Positions 20,299 to 31,760 are shown, counted from the first letter of the stretch. The stretch: DNA of 64,000 bases from Trissonchulus latispiculum (GCA_030248195.1 JASAND010020403.1:27791-91790), one strand, 5' to 3'. Numbers and translations: made by a program. The notes: a model not told the origin generated them from the letters alone.

Positions 20299-20995
20299 TA
20301 TATATAAGAAGAAGAGTAAGCCACTAGAGGGCTTCTCTTCTTGGCATTGCGTAACGGTGCTCCGACCACAATACGCGAATGTTCCCCCGTTTGGTGGGGG
20401 GGGGGGCTAGCTCTCTTCGACAAAGCATACCCCCCTCCGTTTGGTGGGGGGGGTAGCAGAAAAGAGGTCCCCGTTTGGTGGGGGGGGGGGGGTAGCCAAC
20501 AGCCAATCAGATTGCAGAGACCCCCTCCCCGTTTGGGGGGGGGGGGTAGAGCTGAGGATTACGGTCGTTTTTGTGCTATTCGAAAATGGGTCCCCGTTTG
20601 GTGGGGGGGTAGCAAAGAGAGGTCCCCGTTTGGTGGGGGGGAGGTATGCAAGAGGGGTCCCCGTTTGGTGGGGGGGGTATGCAAAAGGGTCCCCGTTTGG
20701 GGGGGGGGGACGCCAACAGCCAATCAGATTCAGCCAATTTTAGCCTGACTTGGCGACCCCCCCCAAACGGGGACCTCCTTCTGCCTACCCCCCACCAAAC
20801 GGGGACCCCTTTTGCATACCCCCCCCCCACCAAACGGGGACCTGTTTTTGCTACCCCCGCCACCAAACGGGGAGGGGGTATGCTTGTCGACCCCCCCACC
20901 AAACGGGGGAACATTCGCGTATTGTGGTCGGAGCACCGTTACGCAATGCCAAGAAGAGAAGCCCTCTAGTGGCTTACTCTTCTTCTATAATATAA
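20299..20995. mobile_element. G-rich foldback element with CCCCGTTTGG repeats
   Basis: Terminal inverted repeats of about 100 bp (AGAAGAAGAGTAAGCCACTA.. on the left, its complement ending TAGTGGCTTACTCTTCTTCT on the right). The left half carries about eight units of the form GTCCCCGTTTGGTGGGGGGG with G runs of 7-13; the right half has about five units in the opposite sense. Between the units are the short phrases GCCAACAGCCAATCAGAT and TATGCAA. No protein is plausible: the apparent open frames are translations of the repeat. The target duplication is unclear. Confidence 0.75.
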
Positions 20996-21146
20996 AGGAA
21001 TTAATTATGGACTCTTGTTACTAGTTAATAATAGTTGAACGTTAACGGCGGAACAAGATATTTAGGTTGTTTCCAAAAATGTTTAAACAGTGCAAGTCCA
21101 TGCATATGTTAAAGTACAAAACACGCAGCAAAATATTGCGACTTAC

Positions 21147-23074
21147 CAGAGATGAAACCGAGTCACCGGGTCACCGGGTCACCGGGTCAGGAGCTCTGAC
21201 CCGGTCTTGACCCGGTATTTTTGATTGGAGGAATTTATTTGCTGTTATAGAATATTTTTCAAAGTTTTACCAATTTTTGCCATCTGAAAACTTCAACAAT
21301 TACTCAAAAACAAGCAATAGAAATATTCTTAACTTAATCGTGTAGTTTTTTTTAAATGCTTGTCGCTGTAGTAGTGTCCTCATAATATTTGTAATGTCCT
21401 GTCAAGCTGAGATCTAGGTTTGAAACTACAATGCTTGTTTTGAATCTTAACTAAAAAATGAAAACTGTTACATGGGCCCTGAGAATCTGAAATCTTTATT
21501 TTAAATCTAAAATTCTCCATGCTCCATCTACTGTAAGTGATTTATTGCTTGCTGCTGCTAACTTTTGGTGGGACAGGGTCAGACTGTGGGTTTCAAAATT
21601 TCAGTAAGAAGGAAAATCTCAGCAAAACAAGGTTTACAGGTCAGGGATGGAAACTGGGTCATGGGTCACTGGGTCATGGGTCGTTTGGGTCGCCATTTTT
21701 GCTTGGGTCACTGGGTCTTGGGTCATCAATTTTGTAAGCCGTTTGGGTCAGGGTGGGTCTGGGTCAAGCTGCCTGTGGGTCACTTTGGGTCTGGGTCAGC
21801 AATTTTTATTGGGTCATTTTGGGTCTGGGTCACAGGGTCCTACCAAATTTCAAATTCGAAGATCTGGCATTGTTCCAATTACGTAAAACTGTCGCTGCTA
21901 AAAAATTTTTCGCGCCTTCGGCGCGAATTTAAAAGTGAACTTAGTATTGCTTCTCGGAAATCAGTAGAGTTAACTGTGACTTGTCCGGCCATTACGTTTT
22001 CGCCGGTTCACGTAACAAAAGCCATGAACACTTCCATAGATTTTAAAATTTTAAAATTTTAAATATTTTGCTACATCAACCAATCAGATCTTTCACGTAA
22101 AATAACTATCATTGAAAAAGAAGGAAAATGACAAGATTGAGGAGCTTCGATCCTACAAACTATACATATAGGTGCATATGTATAGGTATACCTCATACTA
22201 AAGTTCAAAAGTCAAGAAAGTTTTACGGCGTTTCAAAACCACTTCACAAAAGGATAATGTTAAGTCAGTTAAGGTCGAGTTATTTTATTGGGTCATTTGG
22301 GTCTGGGTCACGATAATTCTTGGGTTAGCTGGGTCTGGGTCACGAAAACAATTGGGTCATTTGGGTCTGGGTCACGGAATTTTCAAATTTCATGGGTCGC
22401 CTTGGGTCTGGGTCAAATTTGCGTATGGGTCAAGTGGGTCATGGGTCAGAAATAATGACCCAGTTTCCATCCCTGTTACAGGTTCACTTTGCATTTTTTG
22501 CAATTGTTATGGCTTACTACGTATCTTCAGGAACCAATTGTGATTGATTTTATTTCATATTCTCTGAATCCCAGCCATACGAAAAAATATTTTCAAAGAA
22601 TTTCCGCTGAGTGAAACTTCAATCATACAACTAAATGAAATCTTTTACTAAAATATATAATGATAAAACAGAAAAGTGCTAATTTGAAGCCCTATGGTTA
22701 AAATTAGATGATGTTATGACTTTGGCAAAGTATTTTGTTCCAATTTGTTTCGTTCAAAAAGCTATGTAGTTTACTTCACATTATTGAGTGCAAAATCGTG
22801 CAAACCTTTTTGATTTTTTCCGGCTTACTTTTCACTTTCCGTATTCACTTTCCAATACTACTACTTTAAGAAAAGCAAAACTTTTGCCCAACTTGATATT
22901 TTAGTCGTCAAAAATGTCCAAAATGGTAAAAAGCACTCACCGCACCCCAATAAAGTATTTTTAATTTTTTGCAAGCTTAAACCTGAATTTTCAAAAATAC
23001 CGGGTCACCGGGTCAGGGGTCGACCGGGTCACCGGGTCACCGGGTCAGTAAATAGTGACCCGGTTTCATCTCTG
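21147..23074. mobile_element. hAT-like foldback element with CCGGGTCA ends (outer element)
   Basis: Termini CAGAGATGAAACCG .. CGGTTTCATCTCTG, each followed inward by tandem CCGGGTCA units. It is flanked by the perfect 8-bp direct repeat CGACTTAC (21139-21146 and 23075-23082). The CAG..CTG ends and 8-bp duplication fit the hAT superfamily. It has no transposase. A second, related element (21642-22475) is inserted within it. Confidence 0.82.
21642..22475. mobile_element. hAT-like foldback element with CTGGGTCA ends (nested, complete copy)
   Basis: Ends CAGGGATGGAAACTGGGTCA .. CCAGTTTCCATCCCTG, flanked by the perfect 8-bp direct repeat TTACAGGT (21634-21641 and 22476-22483). Each arm is an array of GGGTCTGGGTCA / GGGTCATGGGTCA units. 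The centre holds the GCGCCTTCGGCGC hairpin. It is the same family as the truncated inverted copy at 18133-18925. It inserted into the outer CCGGGTCA element, whose terminal 13 bases it closely resembles. Confidence 0.85.
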
Positions 23075-23163
23075 CGACTTACAGTATGATAAGCAAGACC
23101 AATTTAAAAATGAAAACTCTAAAGTGGTTAAAAGGTTATTAAAGATGATCCACTGATACGAAA

Positions 23164-23345
23164 CTTGTAAGAGACGCAGGCATAGGAAAGATTGATAAAC
23201 CTGATATGGAAGTTAAGCTGATGGCCCTGTGGTGTAGTGGGTTAGCACGTCTGACTTGCAAGCGGAAGGGTCGTGGATCGAACCCTTAACTGTGCCAATT
23301 TTTACCTTCAATCCTGAATGAAAACTGAACCTCCCTCTTCCATTA
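23164..23345 (+). repeat. tRNA-derived SINE (family 1)
   Basis: Leader GGAAAGATTGATAAACCTGATATGG, then a tRNA-like head with box A GTGGTGTAGTGGGTTAGC and box B GGTCGTGGATCGAACCC; the anticodon-loop position reads CTTGCAA (TGC, alanine-like). The tail ACTGAACCTCCCTCTTCC is shared with 42798-42985. It is probably transcribed by RNA polymerase III if active. Confidence 0.75.
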
Positions 23346-24879
23346 TGACATAAGATGGAATTCGACTCCTATACCTACTTCTAAATGCGGAATTTCTGAA
23401 TTTCTACTGACCTCACACTATCCTATAATGGAAATGACAACCAGATAGAAAACTGCACATATGCCTAAAATCATTTAAACTTTTAGAGTAGGCATCTAGT
23501 GCCTAATTCGTGTCCTGTGTTCCAAAAATAGCCATGAAGTGTTAAGCTATTGAAAGAGCTTTTTTGTGCGTTTGAGATTAACTTAGTCGCTTTTCATTCC
23601 AAATTCTCTAAAAAAGCTAAACTGGCAGTGCTTCATCGGCTTCCATATTTGTTTATGCTAGATATCCGGCAGTAGAAAGGCCTTAAGGTAAACAAAGAGA
23701 CACTCTGTAGTGGCGGCTAGATTAGCGCACAGTGGAAAAACCCCAATCTTCGCAATCATATGAAAAGCGTCATTCTAACGAGGGCTGCCAAATTCCAGCG
23801 TTCAATGCTTTCCCAGGAAATAAGAAAATTCTGTAAGGAACTTTGTCTCAAACTTTATCCGCTTTATTAGCACTGTTCTATACGAGGAACTACAAGGAGA
23901 CAACTTTCAACCAAATTCAGCCGCAATAACTTGAGAATTTTGTTGACTGAAGTGTCTCCAGGTGTCCCAGTAAATACTTAGGTACTCTAATGATAGCTTA
24001 CCTGGTTCTTGGGAGCTAACAATTACTGCAGCCCACCTAACTTCCGCACTACTGTGAAAATAGGTCAAACAGAAAGAGATCGGTAATTACTGATCCAATT
24101 TCGGCCTAATGAATACCTTTGAAAATAAATTTGATCTTCACCACCTATGATCCGACAGGAGACATTAGCGGAATTAGATTAAGGTTAACATTTTCCTGGT
24201 TTCACGGCGAACAAATGCTTCTCAAATTCTACATACGTAAATGCTAAATATTGAATGACGCTTGCGTAAACACAAATGAAAAGTGAAAGCAGATTGAACT
24301 AGGATAGGCTGTGATTGAACAAAAATCAGGCTGATTGAAAGGAAATTATAGATCCAGAAATGATGATCAGATCAGACAGACAAGCACAAAATGTGTTTCC
24401 GGTTGTATGAAAAAGCATTCAGTTAAAACTAAAATATGTGATACAAAAGGTAACGTATGGACTAGCGTGTAGACCGCCCTCACACATACAGAGCGACAAA
24501 AAGACAAAAATGGGTAGATCCTTGTAGCAAGTTTTAGCGATTTTTCAAACACTTTATCGAAAACGCTAAATACTGTTTTTACTAGATTTAATTTACTAGA
24601 TTAAATATAAAAAAACTTACATAGTTAGCTATGGGGATAACCCTCTTAAGACTTGGGAACTTTTCATGGATAGTCTCTTCCCCTTGTCAAAGTCGACCCC
24701 CCACCCCCAGATTTGCAGTTCGCTGTTGAGAATTAATGGTGGTACCTGGAAAACCGTAAATCCTAGACTATGTTGAAACCTAATAGATTAATTTATTGAT
24801 CTGAATTTCAAGGTAGTAATCATTTTCTGTTGTTAAAGCTCAGCAAATCACTCAATTCAGTGAAATAACCAATTTACCT
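23346..24879. other. no feature seen
   Basis: AT-rich single-copy-looking DNA with no exon, RNA gene or element end that I can support. Confidence 0.35.
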
Positions 24880-24985
24880 TGCCTGGAAGGCTGGCCAATT
24901 GGTGGCGTACTCTGCTTACAATTCGGACAACTCGGGTTCGATCCTCACCCTGGATACTTTTCTTCACATCTTTCAATCTTGGCAA
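24880..24985 (+). repeat. tRNA-derived SINE (family 2)
   Basis: tRNA-like head with box-B-like GGGTTCGATCCTCACCC and tail CTGGATACTTTTCTTCACAT followed by CTTTCAATC. It is the counterpart of the minus-strand copy at 19215-19320. Confidence 0.6.
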
Positions 24986-25286
24986 CCGCCACGATGTCAG
25001 ATGAAAACTATCCGTTTTTGCAAAAAATTTGCGGAAGGCATAGTTTTAGGGTATTCTAGGCAAACTTTTCTGATTTGACAGGGAAGAAAGCAAGTTTTCA
25101 AACTCAATTAGGGACAAGAAGTAATGGCAAGGTGAAAATAGAACTTTGAAAGGACACAGAGGACTAATGAGAATTTCCCGATAAATACATCCCCAAGAAA
25201 ATGTTTTCTTGATTACTGCAAAAAATATAGAAATCTTGCCAAAACCCCACTATTCTAGGTTTTGGGCAAAGACTTGGTATTTGCTT

Positions 25287-25400
25287 AAGGCCTTTTCAGG
25301 AAAGAATAGAGTAGAGTTAAAATAAACTCGATTATTTTGATGAAAGAGTTAAATGAGGGAAGCTCAAGCTTAAGTGAAGTTTTAAGTAGAATGTAGAAAA
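25287..25400. repeat. CTTTTCAAGAAAGAGTAGAG-type hairpin MITE, degraded copy
   Basis: GGCCTTTTCAGGAAAGAATAGAGTAGAGTTAAAAT followed by GAAAGAGTTAAATGAGGGAAGCTCAAGCTTAAG. It is the same family as 26111-26265, 41909-42055 and 45789-45890. The best copies are near-palindromes of about 150 bp. Confidence 0.6.
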
Positions 25401-25485
25401 AGCTTACTCTTTGTGGAAATTGAACCAGCAAACTTTTGTTTTCTGTGCGAGCGCTTTAGCCACGAAGCCACATGCACGAATGCTC
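25401..25485 (-). repeat. tRNA-like sequence, probable SINE head
   Basis: Minus strand reads GGCTTCGTGGCTAAAGCGCT, then CGCACAGAAAAC and GCTGGTTCAATTTCCAC, matching the D-arm and T-arm boxes of a tRNA. No good acceptor stem is seen, so a SINE relic is more likely than a functional tRNA gene. Confidence 0.4.
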
Positions 25486-26110
25486 CGACCTTAGTCGGTT
25501 ATCGCAGGTCTAGAAAATTAGATACCAAAATGCAATGATCAACGACGTATGTGTTTACACAAAAGCTCCAACTAGCTATTCGAAACGTTTTATTGTTTTA
25601 TTTTTTATGTTATTATATAAATGAGCATAAAACAAAAACTTTCCCTGGCTAACAGAACTCTGTCATTCTGTTTACGAGATATATAATCTAAATTTAAATT
25701 CAAATCTAAGCAAAAAGAATTAATTCTTCCTTTTTAGCCATACTGAGTCCAACTTTCAATCCTTCAAGTGTCATGTTATGTGCTGAAATGAAAGTGGAAA
25801 ACATTTATTTTCCCATTTTTGAACCCTACATTCATCCCGGGCCTGAGTTAAGTTAAACTGAAATCATTTCCGGTCTTGAGATCTGAAGGAAATGTCAATT
25901 AATGACGATTTGCATTAGCAGATCCGGTTCACTGGGAAAAAGTCAGCCTCGTGAGTTGTCAATTGGGAAGCAAAAATTCTTTTTTAAGTTGGATTTTTCA
26001 AATCTAGCCAGGAACATTGGTCCCAGTGATTACGGATTTTAGGAAGAACCCGTGCAGTCTTAAGGGGAGATTAAAATCAAACAATTCGAGATGAAGTAAT
26101 AAAAAGAACC

Positions 26111-26265
26111 AAGGTATTTTTTCGCGGAAGAGATTTAGAGTTAAATTTAACTCCATCCTTTTCACGAAAGAGTTAAACCAAACAAAGTTAAGCTTGAGTG
26201 GAGCGAAACTAGTTAATCGAGTTAACTTTAACTCAACTCTACTCTTCCGCAAGTTTCCAAAATGG
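26111..26265. repeat. hairpin MITE of the GAAAGAGTAGAG type
   Basis: Imperfect palindrome starting TTTTCGCGGAAGAGATTTAGAG and ending CTCAACTCTACTCTTCCGCAA around GAAAGAGTTAAAC and GTTAAGCTTGAGTGGAG. No coding capacity. Confidence 0.65.
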
Positions 26266-26349
26266 TTCTCATTTGATAAGCCTAAATTGTAAAAACTAAT
26301 GTGTATACAGAGAGCACCAATGATGTAGAAGTTATGCGCTCTTCTCCGT

Positions 26350-26445
26350 GCTCCGTCCTGGCTCCGTGGTGTAGTGGTTGCATGCCTGACTGCAGTCCGG
26401 GAGCTCCGTGCTACGATTCCCCCCGGTACGATTGCGCAGTCAACT
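26350..26445 (+). repeat. tRNA-derived SINE head
   Basis: CTCCGTGGTGTAGTGGTTGC has the box-A pattern of family 1, followed by a degraded box B (GTGCTACGATTCCCCCC). The tail is not recognised. Confidence 0.5.
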
Positions 26446-28179
26446 CTTTACGCCTGTTTGACCCGGAATAAAGCTTATTCCAGGACATAAGAAAGTATCC
26501 AAAGCTTACAAATATAAACCATTGCTTAACTTGCTCCTGTATCAAGAGTACATAATAGATAAGAGTGCGACATCCGTCACCACAACATCTCGCCCCGATA
26601 ATATGAATGAGAGATTGACAGAAAACGAAAGTTGGAAATACTCTCTCAACGACAGCTGGCCGGAAAATCTCAGCTGGTTCCCAACCAGAAAACATAAGAC
26701 TTAGCTCAATAAGCCGTGCTGAGCCTCATACATAGTAAATGAGCATTTCTTTTCTGGGAACTGATGAGGTTTCTACATTTTCAAAGGTTGGAAAACCTTT
26801 AGAATGGTGACATAAACGACACATTGCAGTGACGTTGTACAACTAACAAGCTGTGGCTGTTAACGAAGCTAACTTCACAGCATTTTAGGTTAGGTATATA
26901 TATCGTGCCAGGGTATCAATTTGCTAAATTCTAAAATGCCAGCTTGCTAAGTACGTTTAAGACAATGGGAGAAAGGAAGAAAATAAATAGGAAAATGAAT
27001 GAAATAGGACCAAAATAAATTTGGCTACGATTAAAACATAATTTGAAAGTAGATAAATGCCAGAGGTTAAAAATGTGCCTACTATTCGTTCGTACTAAAG
27101 TTCGTAGGTTCGATTTCCGAATCCCGACCAGCACATTTATGTTTAACCTTTACATCACCCCTGATAAAGAGCTGCGCTTCATAAAATCTAAAACATGGTT
27201 TCTGAAAGGGACTAAGGCTGTGACCGTTTGCTTCTGAGGTTTGAGAGCTTGTCCTGATTTTTTCATGCAACGACCCAGCTCCAATGGCATTTTGGACTCG
27301 AGTTTCGTTCTCAGCTTATTCCACTGAAAACCTGTGACCTGTGGCTCAGTTGATTAGATAGAACGCCTGCGCGTTAGGTCTAAAACAGTGGATTCTCGTT
27401 CCGCCAGGGGTCCGATTTTTTTGCTTCTGGCGATTGGTTGTGTGCAACTTTCCTTTATTCGTTAACTCGTCCTATGGGAATAAACGACAATTTACGTGCG
27501 ACAACACCCAATTTCGATGTAGTTAAAAGAAATCATTGTCTTTTACTGGAATAAGGTATCCCAGTAAATTGTGGTACTTGTTGTTTTGGTGAGCGATTCT
27601 AATTTATTCCCACAATGAAGTTATGATAAATTAATTAATACTAAGGTATAGTGGTTAATTATTAACCCTTACATCAAAACTCTTTGTCCAAAACACCACT
27701 CTTAGACGGTTCCAAGCCCGTGGCTTTCCAGGTTCAAAATAATTTACGGGAAACCTGATATCTATTTCTGAGCCAGAGCTTTGTGGGTGACAATTACACC
27801 TTTTTTCTGTCAACCTTTTTGTTCGGTTGTTAGGTAGGTAACACTAAGCAAAAGGAATCCGGAGAGTTGACGTGGGCCGAGCCGGCTTGCCAAGAAAACT
27901 AACACCACAGAAGATTTCATGTTTGTTCAGCAAATATACAAATAGAAGGTTTTGATCAAATTGGATGTTGCAAGTTCACGGACCTCGTAAACTGGCAACA
28001 ATTTATTAGGATAGAGGTTATCCTAGGTTTGTGTAGGCTAAATTAGGAAAACTATTAATGGCCAAACTTGATGAAGACATTTACAAGAATGGCAAAGCAA
28101 TGTCTGCAATTCCAAAACAGTGCAAACTGTGCTGGTTGTCGCTTGTTCGAAATCTACAATTTTGTTAAGAATTTAATTC
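26446..28179. other. no gene seen; one tRNA-like segment
   Basis: No exon is supported. At 27,338-27,425 the plus strand reads TGTGGCTCAGTTGATTAGAT..GAACGCCTGCGCGTTAGGTC and a weak T-arm, a tRNA-like relic. Around 27,095-27,130 GTAGGTTCGATTTCCGAATC resembles a box B. The rest is AT-rich DNA. Confidence 0.35.
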
Positions 28180-28187
28180 ACAATTTA

Positions 28188-28259
<72 letters not shown>

Positions 28260-28292
28260 TTGATTATTATTATTATTATTATTATTATTATT
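28180..28292. repeat. (ATT)n microsatellite
   Basis: An almost uninterrupted TTA/ATT run of roughly 35 units with one TTGATT interruption. It immediately precedes the first GTTGCCC hairpin module. Similar but shorter ATT runs precede or follow most elements of the downstream array. Confidence 0.95.
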
Positions 28293-28459
28293 GTGTTGCC
28301 CACCTTTCCAAAGGAAAAAAGGGCAACCATTACTATTGTCTGTTTATTATTCTTATTATTGTGTTGCCCACCTTTCCAAAGGAAAAAAGGGCAACCATTA
28401 CTATTGTCTGTTTATTATTCTTATTGTGTTGCCCACTTTTCCAAAGGAAATGGCAACAC
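28293..28459 (+). repeat. three tandem GTGTTGCCC hairpin modules
   Basis: Modules at 28293-28328, 28361-28396 and 28426-28459. Each is a stem-loop: GTGTTGCCC, an inner CCTTTCCAAAGG, then GGGCAAC. They are separated by CATTACTATTGTCTG and TTATTATT. The third (TGGCAACACC) is a variant also found at 32999-33031. This is the 5' hairpin type of the element family ending GTGGGCAACAC..CTAG. Copies also occur in threes at 38032-38181. Confidence 0.85.
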
Positions 28460-28489
28460 CTTGTTATTGGTCTGTGCTTATTATTATTA

Positions 28490-29129
28490 TCCGTCTGCCC
28501 CCCCCCTAGATCTCGAGATTGAGAAGAGGTACAGGGGTGGTTAATACCTTATTTTGAAGCCCTTGACTAGGACATCTCCCGGAAGCAAGATGGTTCCGAA
28601 ATTCCGGGTTTTGAAAATTCGGATTTTTTCGGGTGGTAAGGGGGGACCAAGGCGAAATTTCAAAAATCCAAAATTTGGTCAAAAATTTTTTGTGATCGAT
28701 TTGGCTCAAAAGTCGGTCATAGGGTAATTCGACCACGCTGATTTCGAAACTTGAATCGAAATTTCCGGAAAATTTACGGATTTCGAGATATTGGACCCGG
28801 AAAATTCCGGATTTTGAAAAATTTCTCCAAAAGTGGTCGATATGGTACTTAAATGAAAGAGCTCGTCGAGCAGGGCAATTTCTATCATTACAATATTTTC
28901 CGGAAATATTTCCAGCGAAGGTTATGGCCGCAGATTGGAAAATCCGGAATTTCCGGAAAAAACCGGATTTTCAAAAATTCGTTGAAACATGGCCAATATG
29001 GTACTTAATTGAAAGCTCTTTGAGTCCTGGGACAGATTTCCTGAACAGACACACCTTAAAAGGTGTCTAGCAAAATTTATACCCCAAAGGAATTGTGTCG
29101 TGGGCAACACATTCTTGCAGTAGCGCTAG
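28490..29129 (+). mobile_element. array element, type A (CTAG-ended), copy 1
   Basis: Starts TCCGTCTGCCCCCCCC, then TAGATCTCGAGATTG, inside an ATT run, and ends GTGGGCAACACATTCTTGCA..GCGCTAG followed by TTATTA. The core has units containing GATATGGTACTTAAATGAAA, GAGCTCGTCGAGC and CCGGAAAATTCCGGATTTTG. The 3' GTGGGCAACAC complements the 5' hairpin arm GTGTTGCCCAC just upstream. No protein product is credible. Confidence 0.7.
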
Positions 29130-29135
29130 TTATTA

Positions 29136-30369
29136 GGTTCCCGCCCTTTTCCAAAGGGTTTGGAACCCTATGTTCTGGACATGTTTATTTTTCTTATTAT
29201 TCTTATTCTTATTATTGTCCACAATTTCGTGTCCCACCTGTCTATCTCGAGATTGGGTGGGCCGATCGGGCTGAAATCTTCAGTGGAGTTGCGCATGGAC
29301 CTGAACTGCTCCCGGAAGCGCGGGGAGCCCCGGGGGAGCAGAGGTGCTCCCGGAGCACCCCCGTGAGTAAAAATGAGTAAAATAAAAAAGTTGTCCAAAT
29401 GAGCTAATTTTGGTATCATTCGAAAGCTCTCGTCGAGCCATGAAAACGTTGTAATTGGGTCAAGGCCTGAAAATGTAGCTATTTTGAGTTATGAGGCGAA
29501 AAAGGGTCAAAAATGGCCAAAAACGGCCAAAACGGCCGTTTGAAGGGGTTTTCCGCCTTTATCTCGAGCTAGAGTCAAGTAGTTGGCCTGAAATTTTGCA
29601 TGTAGGGTGGCACACGATGCGGGAAGACCCTCCGGGCACCTGGGTACCATAGTGTCACACAATTCGCAATTAATCGATACGGTGATGCTGCAAATGGTCA
29701 AAATTGAAAGTGACGGAAACCCCCCAATATGGGTATCATTCGAAAGCTCTCGTTGCGTAGGTAAAATGTTGTAATAGGGGTAAAGCGCCAAAATGTAGGA
29801 AAAATGAGTTACGGAGCCTCAAAGGGGTCAAAAATGGCCAAAACCGGTCAAAATGGGTCAAAATTAAAAGTTGTCGGAAACCCCCCAATATGGGTATCAT
29901 TCGAAAGCTCTCGTTGCGTGGATAAAAAGTTGTAATAGGGCCAAAGCGCCAAAATGTAGGAAAAATGAGTTACGGAGCCACAAAGGAGTCAAAATGACCA
30001 AAACCAGGTCAAAGTGGGTCAAAAATAAAAGTTGTCGGAAACCCCCCAATATCGGTATCATTCGAAAGCTCTCGTTGCGTAGATAAATAGTTGTAATAGG
30101 GCCAACGCACAAAAATGGAGGACAAATGAGTTACAGGGCCCCAAAGGGGTTAAAAATAACAAAAACCGGTCAAAATGGGTCAAAATTAAAAATTGTCGGA
30201 TCCGGTCGGTACCGATGTCATTCGAAAGCTCTCGTTGAGTAGAGAAAAAGTTGTAAGAGGACCAAAGCGTGAAAGTGTGAGAAAAAGGAGCTACGAGCCT
30301 TCGAATGGATAAGCTCTTTGTATAAACGGAAAATGTCGGGCGGGAACCACTTGATGCCTTTTGACTTAT
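29136..30369 (+). mobile_element. array element, type B, copy 1
   Basis: Opens with the hairpin GGTTCCCGCCC..GGAACCC (29136-29168), TATGTTCTGGACATG and an ATT-like run, then CTGTCTATCTCGAGATTGGG. The core is a tandem array with a 160-161-bp period. The unit contains GGTATCATTCGAAAGCTCTC, then GTTG.GTAGATAAAAAGTTGT and GAAAAATGAGTTACGG. It ends with GGGCGGGAACC (30338-30348) and TTGATGCCTTTTGACTTATT. That 3' copy pairs fully with the 5' arm GGTTCCCGCCC. Confidence 0.75.
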
Positions 30370-30370
30370 T

Positions 30371-31760
30371 GGGTTCCCGCCCTTTTCCAAAGGGTTTGGA
30401 ACCCTATGTTCTGGACATGTTTATTATTCTTATTATTCTTATTATTCTTATTATTGTCCACAATTTCGTGTACCCCCTGTCTATCTCGAGATTGGGAAGG
30501 GGTAGAGAGGTGGTTGATACCTCATTTTGAAGGTCTTGACTTGAACTGCTCCCGGAAGCGCCGGGAGCCCCGGGGGAGCAGAGGTGCTCCCGGAGCACCC
30601 CCGTGAGTAAAAATGAGTAAAATAAAAAAGTTGTCCAAATGAGCTAATTTTGGTATCATTCGAAAGCTCTCGGCGAGTAATGAAAAAGTTGTAATAGGGT
30701 CAAGGCCTGAAAATGCACTCATTTTGAGTTATGAGGCCGAAAATGGTTAAAAATGGGCAAAAACGGCCAAAACGGCCGTTTGAAGGGGTTTTCCGCCTTT
30801 ATCTCGAGCTAGAGTCAACTAGTTGGCCTGAAATCCTGCATGTAGGGTGGCACCCGATGCGGGAAGACCCTCCGGGCACCTGGGTACCATAGTGTCACAC
30901 AATTCGCAATTACTCGATACGGTGATGCTGCAAATGGTCAAAATTGAAAGTGACGAAAACCCCCCAATATGGATATCATTCGAAAGCTCTCGTTGCGTGG
31001 ATAAAAAGTTGTAATAGGGCCAAGGCTTCAAAGTGTAGGAAAAATGAGTTACGGGGCCTCAAAGGGGTCAAAAATGGCCAGAAACAGGTCAAAATGTGTC
31101 AAAATTGAAAATTGTCGGATTCAATCGATACCGATGTCATTCGAAAGCTCTCGTTGAGTAGATAAAAAGTTGTAATAGGACCGAAGCTCCAAAATGTAGG
31201 ACAAATGAGTTACGGGGCCCCAAATGTGTCAAAAATGGTTAAAACCGGTCAAAATGGTTCAAAATTGAAAATTGTCGGATCCGATTAATACTGGTGTCAT
31301 TCGAAAGCTCTCGTTGCGTAGATAAAAAGTTGTAATAGGGCCAAAGCAGCAGAATGTCGGAAAAATGAGTTACGGGGCCTCAAAAGGGTCAAAAATGGCC
31401 AAAACCGGTCAAAATGGGTCAAAATTGAAAGTTGTCCAATTGGGTCGATATGGGTATCATTCGAAAGCTCTCGTTGCGTAGATAAAAAGTTGTAATAGGG
31501 CCAAAGCTTCAAAATGTCGGAAAAATGAGTTACAGAGCCATAAATGGGCCAAAAATAGCCAAAATCGGTCAAAATGGGACAAAATAGAAAATTGTCGGAT
31601 CCGGTCGATACCGGTGTCATTCGAAAGGTCTCGCTGAGTAGATAAAAAGTTGTTATAGACGCAAAATGCTCAATCGCAATACTTTTCCTAAAAATGAAAC
31701 CATTTTGTATATAAACGGAAAAATGTCGGGCGGGAACCACTTGATGCCTTTTGACTTATT
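30371..31760 (+). mobile_element. array element, type B, copy 2
   Basis: Directly follows copy 1. 5' hairpin at 30371-30404, 3' partner GGGCGGGAACC at 31728-31738. Its core carries about six 160-bp units. The 5' part includes CCCGGAAGCGCCGGGAGCCC and GGTGCTCCCGGAGCACC palindromes, as in the other type B copies. Confidence 0.75.

Noticed and set aside
20341..21024. Open frames rich in GGG and PPP in the G-run foldback region
   Set aside because: They are present in several frames on both strands at once and follow directly from the CCCCGTTTGG units; not a protein.
23221..23300. Functional tRNA gene
   Set aside because: The tRNA-like head lacks a paired acceptor stem, and the same leader and tail occur in other copies, so it is a SINE.
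26411..26704. Overlapping open frames on both strands
   Set aside because: No recognisable motif, no splice signals and no conservation evidence.
28068..28544. Open frame with a long poly-isoleucine stretch
   Set aside because: It is the translation of the ATT microsatellite and hairpin modules.
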